From an uncultured Bacteroidia bacterium (lineage in GTDB: Bacteria > Bacteroidota > Bacteroidia > SpSt-205), in assembly GCA_937995505.1 (NCBI GenBank), contig CALKJV010000077.1:1-25688 (forward strand): 25,688 nt of DNA, in the 5' to 3' direction. The translations under genes and the position numbers were made by a program. Every line of letters starts with the position of its first letter. Positions within the stretch are counted from its first letter, which is position 1. Shown piece by piece: positions 1 to 8,355 of this stretch. Under the pieces are notes generated by a model. It saw nothing but the letters and a program-made list of their open reading frames with translations, ran no database searches and had not been told where the DNA came from.

Positions 1-459
1 GATGGGCCTTTTGCCCTGGTAGGGGTTCTACCTCGTGGCCTTCCTGTGGCAGAGGCCATTCATGCTCAGCTCCAAACTATCCTCCCCTCGCCGCCGCTTC
101 TCGGTCGCTTAGATGTAACCCTGTGGCGCGACGATTTGCACCATAGAGAAAAGCTACGGGTTCCGCAGCGGACGGAATTACCCTTTCCGATTGAGGGGCA
201 GAAGGTATGGCTCGTAGATGATGTCTTATACACGGGTCGTACGGTACGGGCGGCGTTGGATGCCTTGCGGGAGCTGGGCCGGCCAGCATGGGTTCGGTTA
301 GCGGTGCTGGTAGATCGGCGCGGCCTGCGGGAGGTTCCGATTGCGCCAGACTGCGCTGGCTTCGTATTAGACACCGCCCCCGAGGAAAAAGTACTCGTAC
401 GCTTCACAGAAAGCCCCTCCATCCGTATCTACTTACCCGATGCGGCCCACTCAATCTAA
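1..459 (+). CDS. pyrR: Bifunctional pyrimidine regulator / uracil phosphoribosyltransferase PyrR (5' end outside window)
   Basis: PyrR proteins bind pyr mRNA in some bacteria and convert uracil plus PRPP to UMP. The frame is open from the first base and already reads like PyrR there (LVGVLPRGLPVAEAI), so the gene starts upstream of the window; the GTG at 46 is internal. The PRPP-binding loop VDDVLYTGRTVRAALDAL lies at about 211-264 and is nearly identical to the family signature. The C-terminus is intact. It overlaps pyrB by 20 bases, which suggests translational coupling. No anti-terminator leader can be judged because the upstream region is missing. The family call is secure; whether this copy regulates by RNA binding, acts only as an enzyme, or both is not shown by the sequence. 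Confidence 0.93.
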   Translation, partial: DGPFALVGVLPRGLPVAEAIHAQLQTILPSPPLLGRLDVTLWRDDLHHREKLRVPQRTELPFPIEGQKVWLVDDVLYTGRTVRAALDALRELGRPAWVRLAVLVDRRGLREVPIAPDCAGFVLDTAPEEKVLVRFTESPSIRIYLPDAAHSI

Positions 460-1357
460 AAAATTAGACCTACTTGGCATTCGGGATCTCAGCTCTGCGC
501 AGATCCATGAGCTATATGCACTGGCCGACCGCTTCATGGAAGTGCTCCAGCAGCCGACCCGGAAAGCCGCTGCCTTAGCTGGGAGCACGATTGCGCTGCT
601 CTTCTTTGAGAGCTCTACTCGCACGAAGCTTTCCTTTGAGCTGGCAGCCAAACGGCTCGGCGCGGATGTGCTTAGCTTTTCCGCTTCGGGTTCTAGCCTG
701 GATAAAGGCGAGTCGCTCTTAGATACGGCGCGCAATATTCTCGCTATGGGGGTGGATGCCTTCGTGGTGCGGCATAAAGGAGTAGGCACAGCGCACTTTT
801 TAGCTCGCCACCTTCCTGTGCCAGTAATAAACGCTGGCGATGGCACGCACGAGCACCCTACCCAAGCCCTCTTAGATACTTACACCCTCCTGCGGAAGTT
901 TGGGCGCTTAGAAGGTCTCACCCTGACTATCATCGGAGACTTGTTTCACAGTCGGGTGGCGCTTTCGCACCTTCATTTAGCGCCTAAGGTGGGGCTTCGG
1001 CTTCGCTTGTGTGCTCCGCCGACGCTTGTGCCCCCTTTGTGGTATCGGTTAGGATGGCCCGTCTATCATGAGGTGCAAGCGGCTTTGGAAGGTGCAGATG
1101 CCCTCCTCGTGCTGCGCATGCAGAGAGAGCGCCAGGCTTTTCCTCCGCTCGCCTCTTGGCAGGAGTACAGCCGGTTTTATCAGGTTCGGGCCGAGTATCT
1201 CTGCGAAAATCAGGTACTTTTACACCCTGGCCCTATCAACTGGGGGGTGGAGCTGGACCCCCGCTTACAGACCGCCGCTCAATCCCGCATCTTAGACCAA
1301 GTCACACACGGCGTGGCTATTCGCATGGCCGTTTTGTATGCGCTGCTGCGTGGATGA
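440..1357 (+). CDS. pyrB: Aspartate carbamoyltransferase catalytic chain
   Basis: This cytoplasmic enzyme makes N-carbamoyl-aspartate from carbamoyl phosphate and aspartate, the committed step of UMP synthesis. The 305 residues match the usual length. Visible signatures are the carbamoyl-phosphate loop SSTRTK at residues 58-63, the SSLDKGES loop at 85-92 with its lysine, HPTQALLD at 139-146, GDLFHSRVA at 166-174, and HPGPINWGVELD near 262-273. No regulatory pyrI subunit is nearby, so it may work as an unregulated trimer or with PyrR control. The start at 440 lies inside pyrR and the stop overlaps the miaA start by 4 bases (ATGA). The pyrR-pyrB pairing supports coordinated pyrimidine control. 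Confidence 0.96.
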   Translation: MRPTQSKKLDLLGIRDLSSAQIHELYALADRFMEVLQQPTRKAAALAGSTIALLFFESSTRTKLSFELAAKRLGADVLSFSASGSSLDKGESLLDTARNILAMGVDAFVVRHKGVGTAHFLARHLPVPVINAGDGTHEHPTQALLDTYTLLRKFGRLEGLTLTIIGDLFHSRVALSHLHLAPKVGLRLRLCAPPTLVPPLWYRLGWPVYHEVQAALEGADALLVLRMQRERQAFPPLASWQEYSRFYQVRAEYLCENQVLLHPGPINWGVELDPRLQTAAQSRILDQVTHGVAIRMAVLYALLRG

Positions 1358-2292
1358 AGCCCGTATATCTCGTTCTCACGGGGCCGACTGCTTCAGGGAA
1401 GACGGCTCTCGCCATAGAACTCTATCAGCGCTTTGGCTGGCCTATCGTCAGTGCCGATGCTCGGCAGATTTATCGCTACTTAGATGTCGGCACCAATAAG
1501 CCCCCGCAAGCCGAGCTGACCGAAGTGCCTCAGCATTTAATAGATGTATGCTGGCCGAATGAGCCTTTCAATGCGGGGCGATTTGCGGAAGCGGTAGAGG
1601 CTTTGGTAGCAGGATGGACAGGGGTATCCGTGGTACAGATAGTTGGAGGAAGTGGGTTTTATGTGCAGGCTTTTTTGTATGGGTTAGATCCGACGCCGGC
1701 GGTGCCGCCGACAATACGGGCACAGGTGGAGCAGTGGATGCAAGCAGAGGGGGTAGAGGGGCTTGTGCGCTGGTTAGCTGAAAAAGACCCATTTACCGTA
1801 GCCCAGATAGACCTGCGCAATCCCCGGCGAGTGCAGCGGGCGGTGGAAGTGCTTTTAGCTTCGGGGCGACCGTGGGCGAGCTTCTGGCGAAGGAGCTTCC
1901 ACCGGCGTTATCCGGCCCATATAGTAGTTTTAGAGCCCCCGCGCGAGCAGCTGTACGCTGCGATTACAGAGCGTACGCGTAAGCAAGTAGCTGCGGGCTG
2001 GCTGGAGGAGACCGAATTTGTCTTACGCAAAGGCTATGCGCCTACTGCTCCAGGATTGCAGACTTTGGGGTATAAGGAATGTCTCGCAGTACTCTCAGGG
2101 AATCTCGCACCCTCAGCGCTCATGGAGGCTATTGCGCAAGCGAATCGCCACTATGCGCGCAGGCAGCTGACCTGGTGGCGCCATCGGCCTTATGACCAGA
2201 AGGTAGAGACGCTCTCCGAAAAGGAGAAGCTTCGCTTAGTGCAGGCAGTTGAGCGGCTCTTAGAGGGTACTTCTTCCTTTGAGAAGGCGTAG
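1354..2292 (+). CDS. miaA: tRNA dimethylallyltransferase MiaA
   Basis: MiaA transfers a dimethylallyl group to A37 of tRNAs that read codons beginning with U. The 312-residue protein begins MKPVYLVLTGPTASGKT, with a P-loop at residues 10-17. SADARQIYRYLDVGTNKP (33-50) matches the family substrate motif, with Ala-Arg-Gln where many homologues have Asp-Ser-Met/Arg-Gln. Later features include NPRRVQRAVEVL, GLQTLGYKE and a C-terminal RRQLTWWRH, all typical of MiaA. I chose the ATG at 1354 because it overlaps the pyrB stop as ATGA and places the P-loop at the normal distance; the open frame extends upstream only inside pyrB. The gene ends 11 bases before the rpsL promoter. Confidence 0.95.
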   Translation: MKPVYLVLTGPTASGKTALAIELYQRFGWPIVSADARQIYRYLDVGTNKPPQAELTEVPQHLIDVCWPNEPFNAGRFAEAVEALVAGWTGVSVVQIVGGSGFYVQAFLYGLDPTPAVPPTIRAQVEQWMQAEGVEGLVRWLAEKDPFTVAQIDLRNPRRVQRAVEVLLASGRPWASFWRRSFHRRYPAHIVVLEPPREQLYAAITERTRKQVAAGWLEETEFVLRKGYAPTAPGLQTLGYKECLAVLSGNLAPSALMEAIAQANRHYARRQLTWWRHRPYDQKVETLSEKEKLRLVQAVERLLEGTSSFEKA

Positions 2293-2303
2293 GCCTTTGC
2301 ACA

Positions 2304-2333
2304 TTTGCAAGCAAGGAAAATTATGTACCTTTG
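2304..2333 (+). promoter_or_regulatory. Bacteroidota-type promoter of the ribosomal superoperon
   Basis: TTTG at 2304-2307 and TACCTTTG at 2326-2333 fit the -33 TTTG and -7 TAnnTTTG elements used by the primary sigma factor of Bacteroidota, with an 18-base spacer inside the known range. The last G is 12 bases before the rpsL ATG at 2345, so the transcript should have a 5' leader of only a few bases. This is the only convincing promoter before the 17.5 kb gene run. A second TTTG at 2295-2298 is a poorer-spaced alternative. Confidence 0.75.
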
Positions 2334-2344
2334 CAGGCCGTCGT

Positions 2345-2764
2345 ATGCCTACGATACAGCAGCTTATTCGGCATGGGCGTAAGCTTAAGCCCGCCAAGAG
2401 CAAGTCCCCGGCGCTGGTCAGCTGTCCCCAGCGGCGAGGCACTTGCACGAAGGTCTATACCACGACCCCCAAGAAGCCCAACTCAGCCCTGCGCAAGGTA
2501 GCCAAGGTGCGCTTGACAAGCGGCTACGAGGTGATTGCGTATATTCCCGGGGAGGGGCATAACTTGCAGGAGCACTCCGTAGTGCTGGTGCGTGGAGGTC
2601 GGGTCAAAGATCTGCCCGGTGTACGCTATCATATTGTCCGGGGCGCGTTGGAATGCACTGGCGTAGATAAACGCCGTCAAGGCCGTTCGCTCTATGGGGC
2701 GAAGCGACCGAAAAAAGGCGCTGCCCAAACCACAGCCCCCGCTAAGAAAGGAGGCAAAAAATGA
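2345..2764 (+). CDS. rpsL: 30S ribosomal protein S12
   Basis: S12 (uS12) sits at the decoding centre of the small subunit and controls accuracy. The 139-residue protein starts MPTIQQLIRHGRK; the frame continues upstream but only through promoter DNA, so the ATG at 2345 is chosen. TPKKPNSALRKVAKVRL (41-57) carries the lysines where streptomycin resistance changes normally fall, and both are wild type. PGEGHNLQEHSVVLVRGG (68-85) is also standard. The C-terminus is extended beyond the family KRPKK by about 15 Ala/Thr/Lys/Gly residues. The codons for Lys-Gly-Gly in this tail form a perfect Shine-Dalgarno sequence for rpsG. The stop overlaps the rpsG start by 4 bases. Confidence 0.97.
   Translation: MPTIQQLIRHGRKLKPAKSKSPALVSCPQRRGTCTKVYTTTPKKPNSALRKVAKVRLTSGYEVIAYIPGEGHNLQEHSVVLVRGGRVKDLPGVRYHIVRGALECTGVDKRRQGRSLYGAKRPKKGAAQTTAPAKKGGKK
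2747..2754 (+). promoter_or_regulatory. Shine-Dalgarno sequence for rpsG
   Basis: AAAGGAGG lies 6 bases before the rpsG ATG at 2761, inside the last codons of rpsL. It is the strongest ribosome binding site in the window and stands out because nearly all other starts here have none. Confidence 0.75.
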
Positions 2765-3228
2765 GAAAGGCCACCCCAGAACGGCGTATCATCCCGCCCG
2801 ACCCGAAGTATAAAAGTGAGCTCATCGCCCGTTTCGTAAATAAGCTGATGCGGGAAGGAAAAAAGTCCGTAGCCTACGCCACCTTTTATCGCAGCTTGGA
2901 TATTATTGCGAATAAAACTTCCCAGAATCCTTTGGAAATTTTCCAAGCTGCGGTAAATAACGCTATGCCGCATTTGGAGGTGCGCCCCCGACGAGTGGGA
3001 GGAGCTACGCTCCAGATCCCGATGGAGCCTCGCCCCGAACGGAAGCTTTCTTTGTCTATGCGGTGGCTTATTGAAGCTTCACGCAAGCGCTCCGAACGCA
3101 CCATGGCTGAGCGGCTCGCTGGCGAGCTGATCGCCGCCTCCAAAAACGAAGGTGCAGCCATCAAGCGGCGCGACGAAGTCCACCGCATGGCCGAAGCCAA
3201 TAAAGCCTTTGCCCACTTCCGAGTCTAA
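2761..3228 (+). CDS. rpsG: 30S ribosomal protein S7
   Basis: S7 (uS7) nucleates the head of the 30S subunit on the 3' domain of 16S rRNA. The 155 residues match the bacterial length. Recognisable blocks are RRIIPPDPKYKSELIARFVN near the N-terminus, NAMPHLEVRPRRVGGATLQIP in the middle and the conserved MRWLIEASRKR helix. In E. coli S7 represses its own operon by binding the rpsL-rpsG spacer; here the two genes overlap by 4 bases (ATGA), so that site cannot exist in the same form. Five bases separate it from fusA. Confidence 0.97.
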   Translation: MRKATPERRIIPPDPKYKSELIARFVNKLMREGKKSVAYATFYRSLDIIANKTSQNPLEIFQAAVNNAMPHLEVRPRRVGGATLQIPMEPRPERKLSLSMRWLIEASRKRSERTMAERLAGELIAASKNEGAAIKRRDEVHRMAEANKAFAHFRV

Positions 3229-3233
3229 AGCCT

Positions 3234-5351
3234 ATGCCGATAGATCCAAATATCCCCCTCTCCCAGTGCCGCAATATCGGTATTGCCGCACACATTGACG
3301 CTGGGAAAACGACCACAACCGAACGCATTCTCTTTTATACGGGCCTCACACATAAGCTCGGAGAGGTGCATGAAGGTACCGCTACCATGGACTACATGCC
3401 CCAAGAGCGAGAACGAGGCATTACCATTACAGCCGCAGCGACCACCACCTACTGGAACTGGCACGACAAAAAGTATCGCATCAACATCATAGATACGCCA
3501 GGGCACGTGGATTTCACGGTAGAAGTGGAGCGCTCTATGCGGGTGCTGGATGGGGCAGTGGCGGTTTTCTGTGGGGTAGCTGGGGTTCAGCCGCAGTCTG
3601 AGACTGTATGGCGCCAGGCCAACCGGTATCAAGTTCCCCGAATTTGCTTCGTCAACAAGATGGATCGGGCCGGAGCAAACTTTTTCAGCGTCGTGGAGCA
3701 AATCCGCGAGCGCCTCGGCGCAAAAGCCCTCCCCCTTCAAGTGCCCATTGGTGCGGAAGACCAGTTTCGTGGTGTCGTGGACCTTATCACCTTAGAAGCC
3801 AAAATCTGGAATGAAGACGACTATGGTATGACCTACCAGGTCGTTCCGGTCCCCGAGGAGCTAAAGCCCGAGGTAGAAAAATGGCGCGCCTTTCTCTTAG
3901 AGACTGTCGCCGAATACGACGATTCGCTCTTGGAGAAATACTTTGCCGATCCTGACTCTATTACGCCCGACGAAATCCGCGCAGCTATCCGAAAAGGTAC
4001 GCTGAAAATGGAGCTTTTTCCGGTGCTGGCTGGCTCTGCCTTCAAGAATAAGGGGGTGCAAGCCGTGCTGGATGCCGTGTGTGCCTTTCTGCCCTCGCCG
4101 CTAGATATTGAAGCGGTACAAGGCACGGATCTCAAGACAGGCGAGCCTACTTCGCGCCCTGTGGATCCAGCCGCTCCTTTTGCTGCGCTGGCCTTCAAAA
4201 TCATCACCGATCCCTTCGTAGGGCGGCTCACCTTCATTCGGGTATACTCCGGGACGCTGAAGTCCGGCTCGTATGTGCTGAATTCCCGCACAGGGCAGAA
4301 AGAGCGTATTAGCCGCATCATCCAGATGCATGCCAATAAGCAAAACCTTATTGAGGAAGTGTCTGCTGGGGATATTGCGGCGGTTGTGGGCATTCGGGAG
4401 GTGCGTACGGGTGATACGCTCTGCGATGAAGCCCATCCCGTCGCGCTGGAGTCTATGACCTTCCCTGAGCCGGTGATTCAGAAAGCCGTGGAGCCTAAGA
4501 CGCAGGCCGACTCCGATAAGCTCGCTACAGCCCTCTCTAAACTTTCCGAAGAAGACCCGACCTTCCGCTACTGGGTAGATGAAGAGTCGCTCCAAACTAT
4601 CATCGCTGGCATGGGGGAGCTGCACTTGGAGATCATTGTGGATCGGCTACGCCGAGAGTTTAAGGTAGAGGTAAATGAAGGCGAACCCCAAGTGGCCTAC
4701 CGCGAGACGATCACTGCGAATGTAACTCATCGTGAGCTGTATAAGAAGCAAACGGGTGGTCGCGGGAAATACGCAGATGTCATGGTAGAGTTTTCGCCGC
4801 TGGAAAATGCACACTTTGAATTTGTCAATGAGATCAAGGGCGGGGTGATCCCGAGAGAGTTTATCCCTGCGGTAGAAAAGGGTATCAAGCAAGCCATGAA
4901 TGATGGCATTATTGCGGGTTATCCAGCCACGGGCATTCGGGCGCGGCTATTTGATGGGGGCTTCCATGAGGTAGACTCGGATAGTTTGTCGTTTGAGATA
5001 GCGGCTCGGTATGCTTTTCGTGAAGGCTGTCGCAAGGCAAGCCCCATCATCTTAGAGCCTATCATGAAGGTAGAGGTAGAGACGCCGGAGGAATATATGG
5101 GGGGTATTGTCGGCGACCTTAATCGCCGGCGGGGACAAATCTCCGGTATGGCTGCCCGTGGTGGGATGCAGGTCGTTACCGCTATGGTGCCCCTCAAAGA
5201 GCTTTTCGGCTATGTAACGCAGTTGCGTACCCTTTCCTCGGGGCGAGCCTACGCGGTCATGGAGTTTTCTCATTATCAGCCTGTGCCGCCCCATATCCAG
5301 GAGCAAATCATCGCCCAGTCCCGCGGTGTCCGAGAAAAAGAATCCGTCTAA
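3234..5351 (+). CDS. fusA: Elongation factor G
   Basis: EF-G is the GTPase that moves tRNAs and mRNA through the ribosome. The 705 residues are full length. G-domain motifs are AHIDAGKT (19-26), RGIT in switch 2 (61-64), DTPGH (87-91) and NKMD (141-144). Domain II begins near residue 310, and the domain IV and V signatures GRGKYADV and GGIVGDLNRRRGQI follow. It sits between rpsG and rpsJ with 5-base and 4-base gaps. There is no tuf gene after it, unlike E. coli, which is usual for Bacteroidota. It looks like the housekeeping copy because of its place in the str cluster and its intact motifs. Confidence 0.97.
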   Translation: MPIDPNIPLSQCRNIGIAAHIDAGKTTTTERILFYTGLTHKLGEVHEGTATMDYMPQERERGITITAAATTTYWNWHDKKYRINIIDTPGHVDFTVEVERSMRVLDGAVAVFCGVAGVQPQSETVWRQANRYQVPRICFVNKMDRAGANFFSVVEQIRERLGAKALPLQVPIGAEDQFRGVVDLITLEAKIWNEDDYGMTYQVVPVPEELKPEVEKWRAFLLETVAEYDDSLLEKYFADPDSITPDEIRAAIRKGTLKMELFPVLAGSAFKNKGVQAVLDAVCAFLPSPLDIEAVQGTDLKTGEPTSRPVDPAAPFAALAFKIITDPFVGRLTFIRVYSGTLKSGSYVLNSRTGQKERISRIIQMHANKQNLIEEVSAGDIAAVVGIREVRTGDTLCDEAHPVALESMTFPEPVIQKAVEPKTQADSDKLATALSKLSEEDPTFRYWVDEESLQTIIAGMGELHLEIIVDRLRREFKVEVNEGEPQVAYRETITANVTHRELYKKQTGGRGKYADVMVEFSPLENAHFEFVNEIKGGVIPREFIPAVEKGIKQAMNDGIIAGYPATGIRARLFDGGFHEVDSDSLSFEIAARYAFREGCRKASPIILEPIMKVEVETPEEYMGGIVGDLNRRRGQISGMAARGGMQVVTAMVPLKELFGYVTQLRTLSSGRAYAVMEFSHYQPVPPHIQEQIIAQSRGVREKESV

Positions 5352-5355
5352 AGCT

Positions 5356-5667
5356 ATGACTACGCTACAACGCATTCGGATAAAGCTCAAATCGTACGAC
5401 CACTCGCTCATAGACCGTTCTGCCGAGCGGGTCGTGAAGGCCGTAAAGGCTGCCGGAGCCGTCGTAAAAGGCCCTATCCCCCTTCCCACAGAAAAGATGA
5501 TGGTCACCGTCAATCGTTCCCCGCATGTCAATAAGGAATCTCGCGAGCAATTCCAAATCAAATACCACCGACGGCTCATTGACATCTACAATAACCTCCC
5601 CGAAGTCGTGGAAGTGATAGCTAAGCTAGACCTTCCGGAAGGGGTAGAGGTAGAAATCAAGTCCTAA
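5356..5667 (+). CDS. rpsJ: 30S ribosomal protein S10
   Basis: S10 (uS10) belongs to the 30S head and, as NusE, also takes part in antitermination. The protein has 103 residues starting MTTLQRIRIKLKSYDH. The ATG at 5356 lies 4 bases after the fusA stop; the frame is open a little further upstream inside fusA, but the family begins at this Met. GPIPLPTEK and HVNKESREQFQ are conserved. Because it follows fusA directly, there is no room for the long S10 leader that E. coli uses for L4-dependent attenuation. Confidence 0.97.
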   Translation: MTTLQRIRIKLKSYDHSLIDRSAERVVKAVKAAGAVVKGPIPLPTEKMMVTVNRSPHVNKESREQFQIKYHRRLIDIYNNLPEVVEVIAKLDLPEGVEVEIKS

Positions 5668-5678
5668 TCCGAACAGCC

Positions 5679-6296
5679 ATGGCAGGTCTCATAGGCAAAA
5701 AGGTGGGGATGACTAGCTTCTTTCGGCCAGAGGGAGATATCGCTTGTACGGTTATTGAAGCCGGCCCCTGTCCGATAGTAAATATCCGCACGCCGGAGCG
5801 AGATGGGTATGCTGCGCTACAGCTAGGTTTGGGGATTCGCAAGCCGAAACACCTTGCCAAGCCCCTCGAAGGGTACTTCAAAAAACAAGGGGTGCAGCCG
5901 GTGCGGCTCCTTCGGGAGTTTCGGGTGCCCTCGGTAGAGGGATACAGTGTGGGGCAGCTCTTAGATGTGCGGCTTTTCTCGGAGGGAGATTTCGTGTCTG
6001 TGACAGGCTGGACCAAGGGCAGGGGCTTTGCAGGCGTGGTGAAACGCCATGGCTTCGCAGGGGTAGGCGGCCGTACCCACGGCCAGCATAACCGTGAACG
6101 CCACCCCGGCTCCATGGGCTCTAATACCTTCCCCGGCCGAGTCTGGAAAGGAAAACGCCTCGCAGGCCGCTACGGGAATGAAAGAGTTACCGTAGAAAAC
6201 CTCCAAGTCCTCAAAGTCATCCCCGAGAAAAACCTCCTCGTCATCTCAGGCTCTGTGCCAGGGCCTATCGGCGGACTCTTACTTATCCAAAAGTAG
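5679..6296 (+). CDS. rplC: 50S ribosomal protein L3
   Basis: L3 (uL3) is an early assembly protein whose extended loop approaches the peptidyl-transferase centre. The 205 residues start MAGLIGKKVGMTSFF, the standard L3 opening. The loop GGRTHGQHNRERHPGSMG contains the Gln that is methylated by PrmB in other bacteria. The 11-base spacer before it (TCCGAACAGCC) has no purine-rich Shine-Dalgarno. It begins the 50S portion of the S10 group. Confidence 0.97.
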   Translation: MAGLIGKKVGMTSFFRPEGDIACTVIEAGPCPIVNIRTPERDGYAALQLGLGIRKPKHLAKPLEGYFKKQGVQPVRLLREFRVPSVEGYSVGQLLDVRLFSEGDFVSVTGWTKGRGFAGVVKRHGFAGVGGRTHGQHNRERHPGSMGSNTFPGRVWKGKRLAGRYGNERVTVENLQVLKVIPEKNLLVISGSVPGPIGGLLLIQK

Positions 6297-6303
6297 TACG
6301 GAT

Positions 6304-6927
6304 ATGCAGCTACCGATTTACAGCCTAGATGGCTCACCGACAGGCCAGTCGCTCGTAGTGCCGGAGACACTACTTACCTTCGAGCCTCATACACACCTTA
6401 TTTATCTGGATGTAAAGCGCATTTTGGCAGCGGCTCGGCAAGGGACGCATAAAACCAAGACCCGAGGCGAAGTCCAAGGCAGCAAGCGTAAACTGTATCG
6501 CCAGAAAGGTACGGGACGCGCCCGTATGGGCTCTATCCGCAATCCCATCCGCAGAGGCGGTGGGACCATCCATGGCCCTGTACCGCGCGATTATAGCATC
6601 AAGCTTAATGAGAAAGAAAAGCGCTTAGCTCGCCTGAGTGCCTTTGTGCAGCATCTCCAGCGCCAAAGTATCTGGGTGGTGGATGCGCTGAGCTACGACT
6701 TGCCGAAAACTCGGCGCTTTTTGCAGCTGCTGGAGCGGCTTGGCTGGCAAGGAACCCCTTTACAAGTCTATACCCACGGCTATAATCCGACAGCCTACCT
6801 TTCCGCTCGCAACCTTCCCCGGGTACAGCTGCAGCCCGCTGGCTTGTGGAATACCTATGACATAGCCCGGGCGCGCCATCTCCTTTGGGAAAAGCCTGCG
6901 TTGGAAAACCTCTTTCAAAACCTATGA
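6304..6927 (+). CDS. rplD: 50S ribosomal protein L4
   Basis: L4 (uL4) lines the nascent peptide tunnel. The 207-residue protein contains the conserved basic loop KTKTRGEVQGSKRKLYRQKG followed by GRARMGSIRNPIRRGGGTIHGP, the segment that reaches the tunnel constriction. In E. coli L4 represses the S10 operon through a leader hairpin; no such leader is available here because rpsJ is tucked behind fusA. The stop overlaps the rplW start by 4 bases. Confidence 0.96.
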   Translation: MQLPIYSLDGSPTGQSLVVPETLLTFEPHTHLIYLDVKRILAAARQGTHKTKTRGEVQGSKRKLYRQKGTGRARMGSIRNPIRRGGGTIHGPVPRDYSIKLNEKEKRLARLSAFVQHLQRQSIWVVDALSYDLPKTRRFLQLLERLGWQGTPLQVYTHGYNPTAYLSARNLPRVQLQPAGLWNTYDIARARHLLWEKPALENLFQNL

Positions 6928-7232
6928 AACAGATTCTCATCAAACCGCTTTTCACCGAAAAAGCTATTACCCGCTCGCGCAAAAAGAGTAGATCGGGCTC
7001 TTTTACCTATGCCTTCAAAGTGCATCCAGAGGCTACCAAGCCTGAGATTAAGGCAGCCATAGAAGCTATGTATGGTGTCTTAGTGGATGAGGTGCGTACG
7101 GCATATATGCCCGCTCGTATTCGCTATCGCTATACACGCAAGGGAGTGCAGGAGAGCCGTATACCTTCGTACAAGAAGGCTTATGTGCGCCTGAAACCTG
7201 GACAGGAGCTCAATCTGTATGAAAACCTCTGA
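6924..7232 (+). CDS. rplW: 50S ribosomal protein L23
   Basis: L23 (uL23) sits at the tunnel exit and is the docking point for trigger factor and SRP. The chosen start at 6924 forms an ATGA with the rplD stop and gives 102 residues beginning MKQILIKPLFTEKA, the normal L23 opening; the open frame extends 13 codons upstream inside rplD. The central FTYAFKVHPEATKPEIKAAI and VRTAYMPAR segments fit the family. Confidence 0.95.
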   Translation: MKQILIKPLFTEKAITRSRKKSRSGSFTYAFKVHPEATKPEIKAAIEAMYGVLVDEVRTAYMPARIRYRYTRKGVQESRIPSYKKAYVRLKPGQELNLYENL

Positions 7233-7237
7233 GCTGT

Positions 7238-8068
7238 ATGGGAGTTCGCAAGTATAAGCCTACCTCTGCGGGGCGACGCTGGATGTCGGTATCGGACTTT
7301 TCGGAAATCACGCGTACCGAGCCTGAAAAGAGCCTTTTAGTGCCGTACCGTAAGAGTGGCGGCCGCAATAACCAAGGACACCGTTCGGCGCGTTACATCG
7401 GCGGAGGCCACAGACGCCGCTACCGCCTTATAGACTTTCGCCGAGATAAGCACGGCATACCTGCCCGGGTCGCTGCGATTGAGTACGACCCGAATCGCAC
7501 GGCACGGATTGCGTTGCTGCACTATACAGACGGTGAGAAGCGGTATATTTTAGCTCCGCAAGGTTTAGCGGTGGGGGATACGGTCGTAGCGGGGTCGGGC
7601 GTGGATCCGCGGGTAGGCAATGCTCTGCCGCTACGAGATATCCCATTGGGGGCCTTCGTGCATAACATTGAGCTGCTGCCCGGCCAAGGGGGTAAGATAG
7701 TCCGATCAGCGGGCACAGGAGCACAGCTGGTCGGTAAAGAAGAGCGCTACGCTGTGGTCAAGCTTCCTTCGGGAGAGATTCGGCGCATCTTGATAGATTG
7801 TTATGCGACGGTCGGTACACTCAGTAACCCCGACCATGCTAATATTACTATAGGTAAAGCTGGCCGTAATCGTTGGCTAGGTCGTCGCCCGCGCACCCGC
7901 GGAGTTGCCATGAATCCCATTGACCACCCTATGGGTGGGGGCGAAGGCAAGGCCTCGGGCGGTCATCCTCGCTCTCGAAAAGGCCTTTACGCCAAAGGCA
8001 AAAAGACTCGTAACCCCAAAAAGCCTAGCTCTAAACTGATTATCTCTCGCAGAAAAGTCAAAAAGTAA
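7238..8068 (+). CDS. rplB: 50S ribosomal protein L2
   Basis: L2 (uL2) stabilises 23S rRNA near the peptidyl-transferase centre. The 276 residues are full length. GRNNQGHRSARYIGGGHRRRYR is present near residue 43-64, and the C-terminal zone reads NPIDHPMGGGEGKASGGHPRSR. Most bacteria have HPHGGGEG there; the Met in place of the second His is the form I recall from Bacteroidota and is one of the clues to the phylum. It follows rplW after 5 bases and precedes rpsS by 8. Confidence 0.97.
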   Translation: MGVRKYKPTSAGRRWMSVSDFSEITRTEPEKSLLVPYRKSGGRNNQGHRSARYIGGGHRRRYRLIDFRRDKHGIPARVAAIEYDPNRTARIALLHYTDGEKRYILAPQGLAVGDTVVAGSGVDPRVGNALPLRDIPLGAFVHNIELLPGQGGKIVRSAGTGAQLVGKEERYAVVKLPSGEIRRILIDCYATVGTLSNPDHANITIGKAGRNRWLGRRPRTRGVAMNPIDHPMGGGEGKASGGHPRSRKGLYAKGKKTRNPKKPSSKLIISRRKVKK

Positions 8069-8076
8069 CAATACCT

Positions 8077-8355
8077 ATGCCACGCTCTCTCAAAAAAGGC
8101 CCGTATGTCTACCCGAAGCTGCTCGAAAAAGTGCAGAAGCTCAATCAGACCCGCGAACGTAAGGTTATCAAGACCTGGTCTCGGGCTTCTATGATTACGC
8201 CGGATTTTGTAGGGCATACCGTTGCGGTGCATAATGGCAAGCAGTTTATTCCTGTCTACATTACGGAAAACATGGTAGGGCATAAGCTCGGGGAGTTTGC
8301 GCCGACTCGGACGTTCCGCGGGCATCCGGGCCAAAAAACCGATAAGAAGCGATGA
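8077..8355 (+). CDS. rpsS: 30S ribosomal protein S19
   Basis: S19 (uS19) is in the 30S head near the A-site finger. The 92 residues start MPRSLKKGPYVYPKLLEKV and contain KTWSRASMITPDFVGHTVAVHNGK and GHKLGEFAPTRTFRGH, all family hallmarks. The spacer before it is CAATACCT without a Shine-Dalgarno. Its TGA overlaps the rplV ATG. Confidence 0.97.
   Translation: MPRSLKKGPYVYPKLLEKVQKLNQTRERKVIKTWSRASMITPDFVGHTVAVHNGKQFIPVYITENMVGHKLGEFAPTRTFRGHPGQKTDKKR

Noticed and set aside
46..459. pyrR beginning at the GTG at 46
   Set aside because: The same frame is open to base 1 and already encodes PyrR-like sequence, so the gene is simply cut by the window edge.
3225..3740. 171-codon open frame antisense to fusA
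   Set aside because: It mirrors a highly conserved G domain, has no family features and no start context; it is a compositional shadow of fusA.
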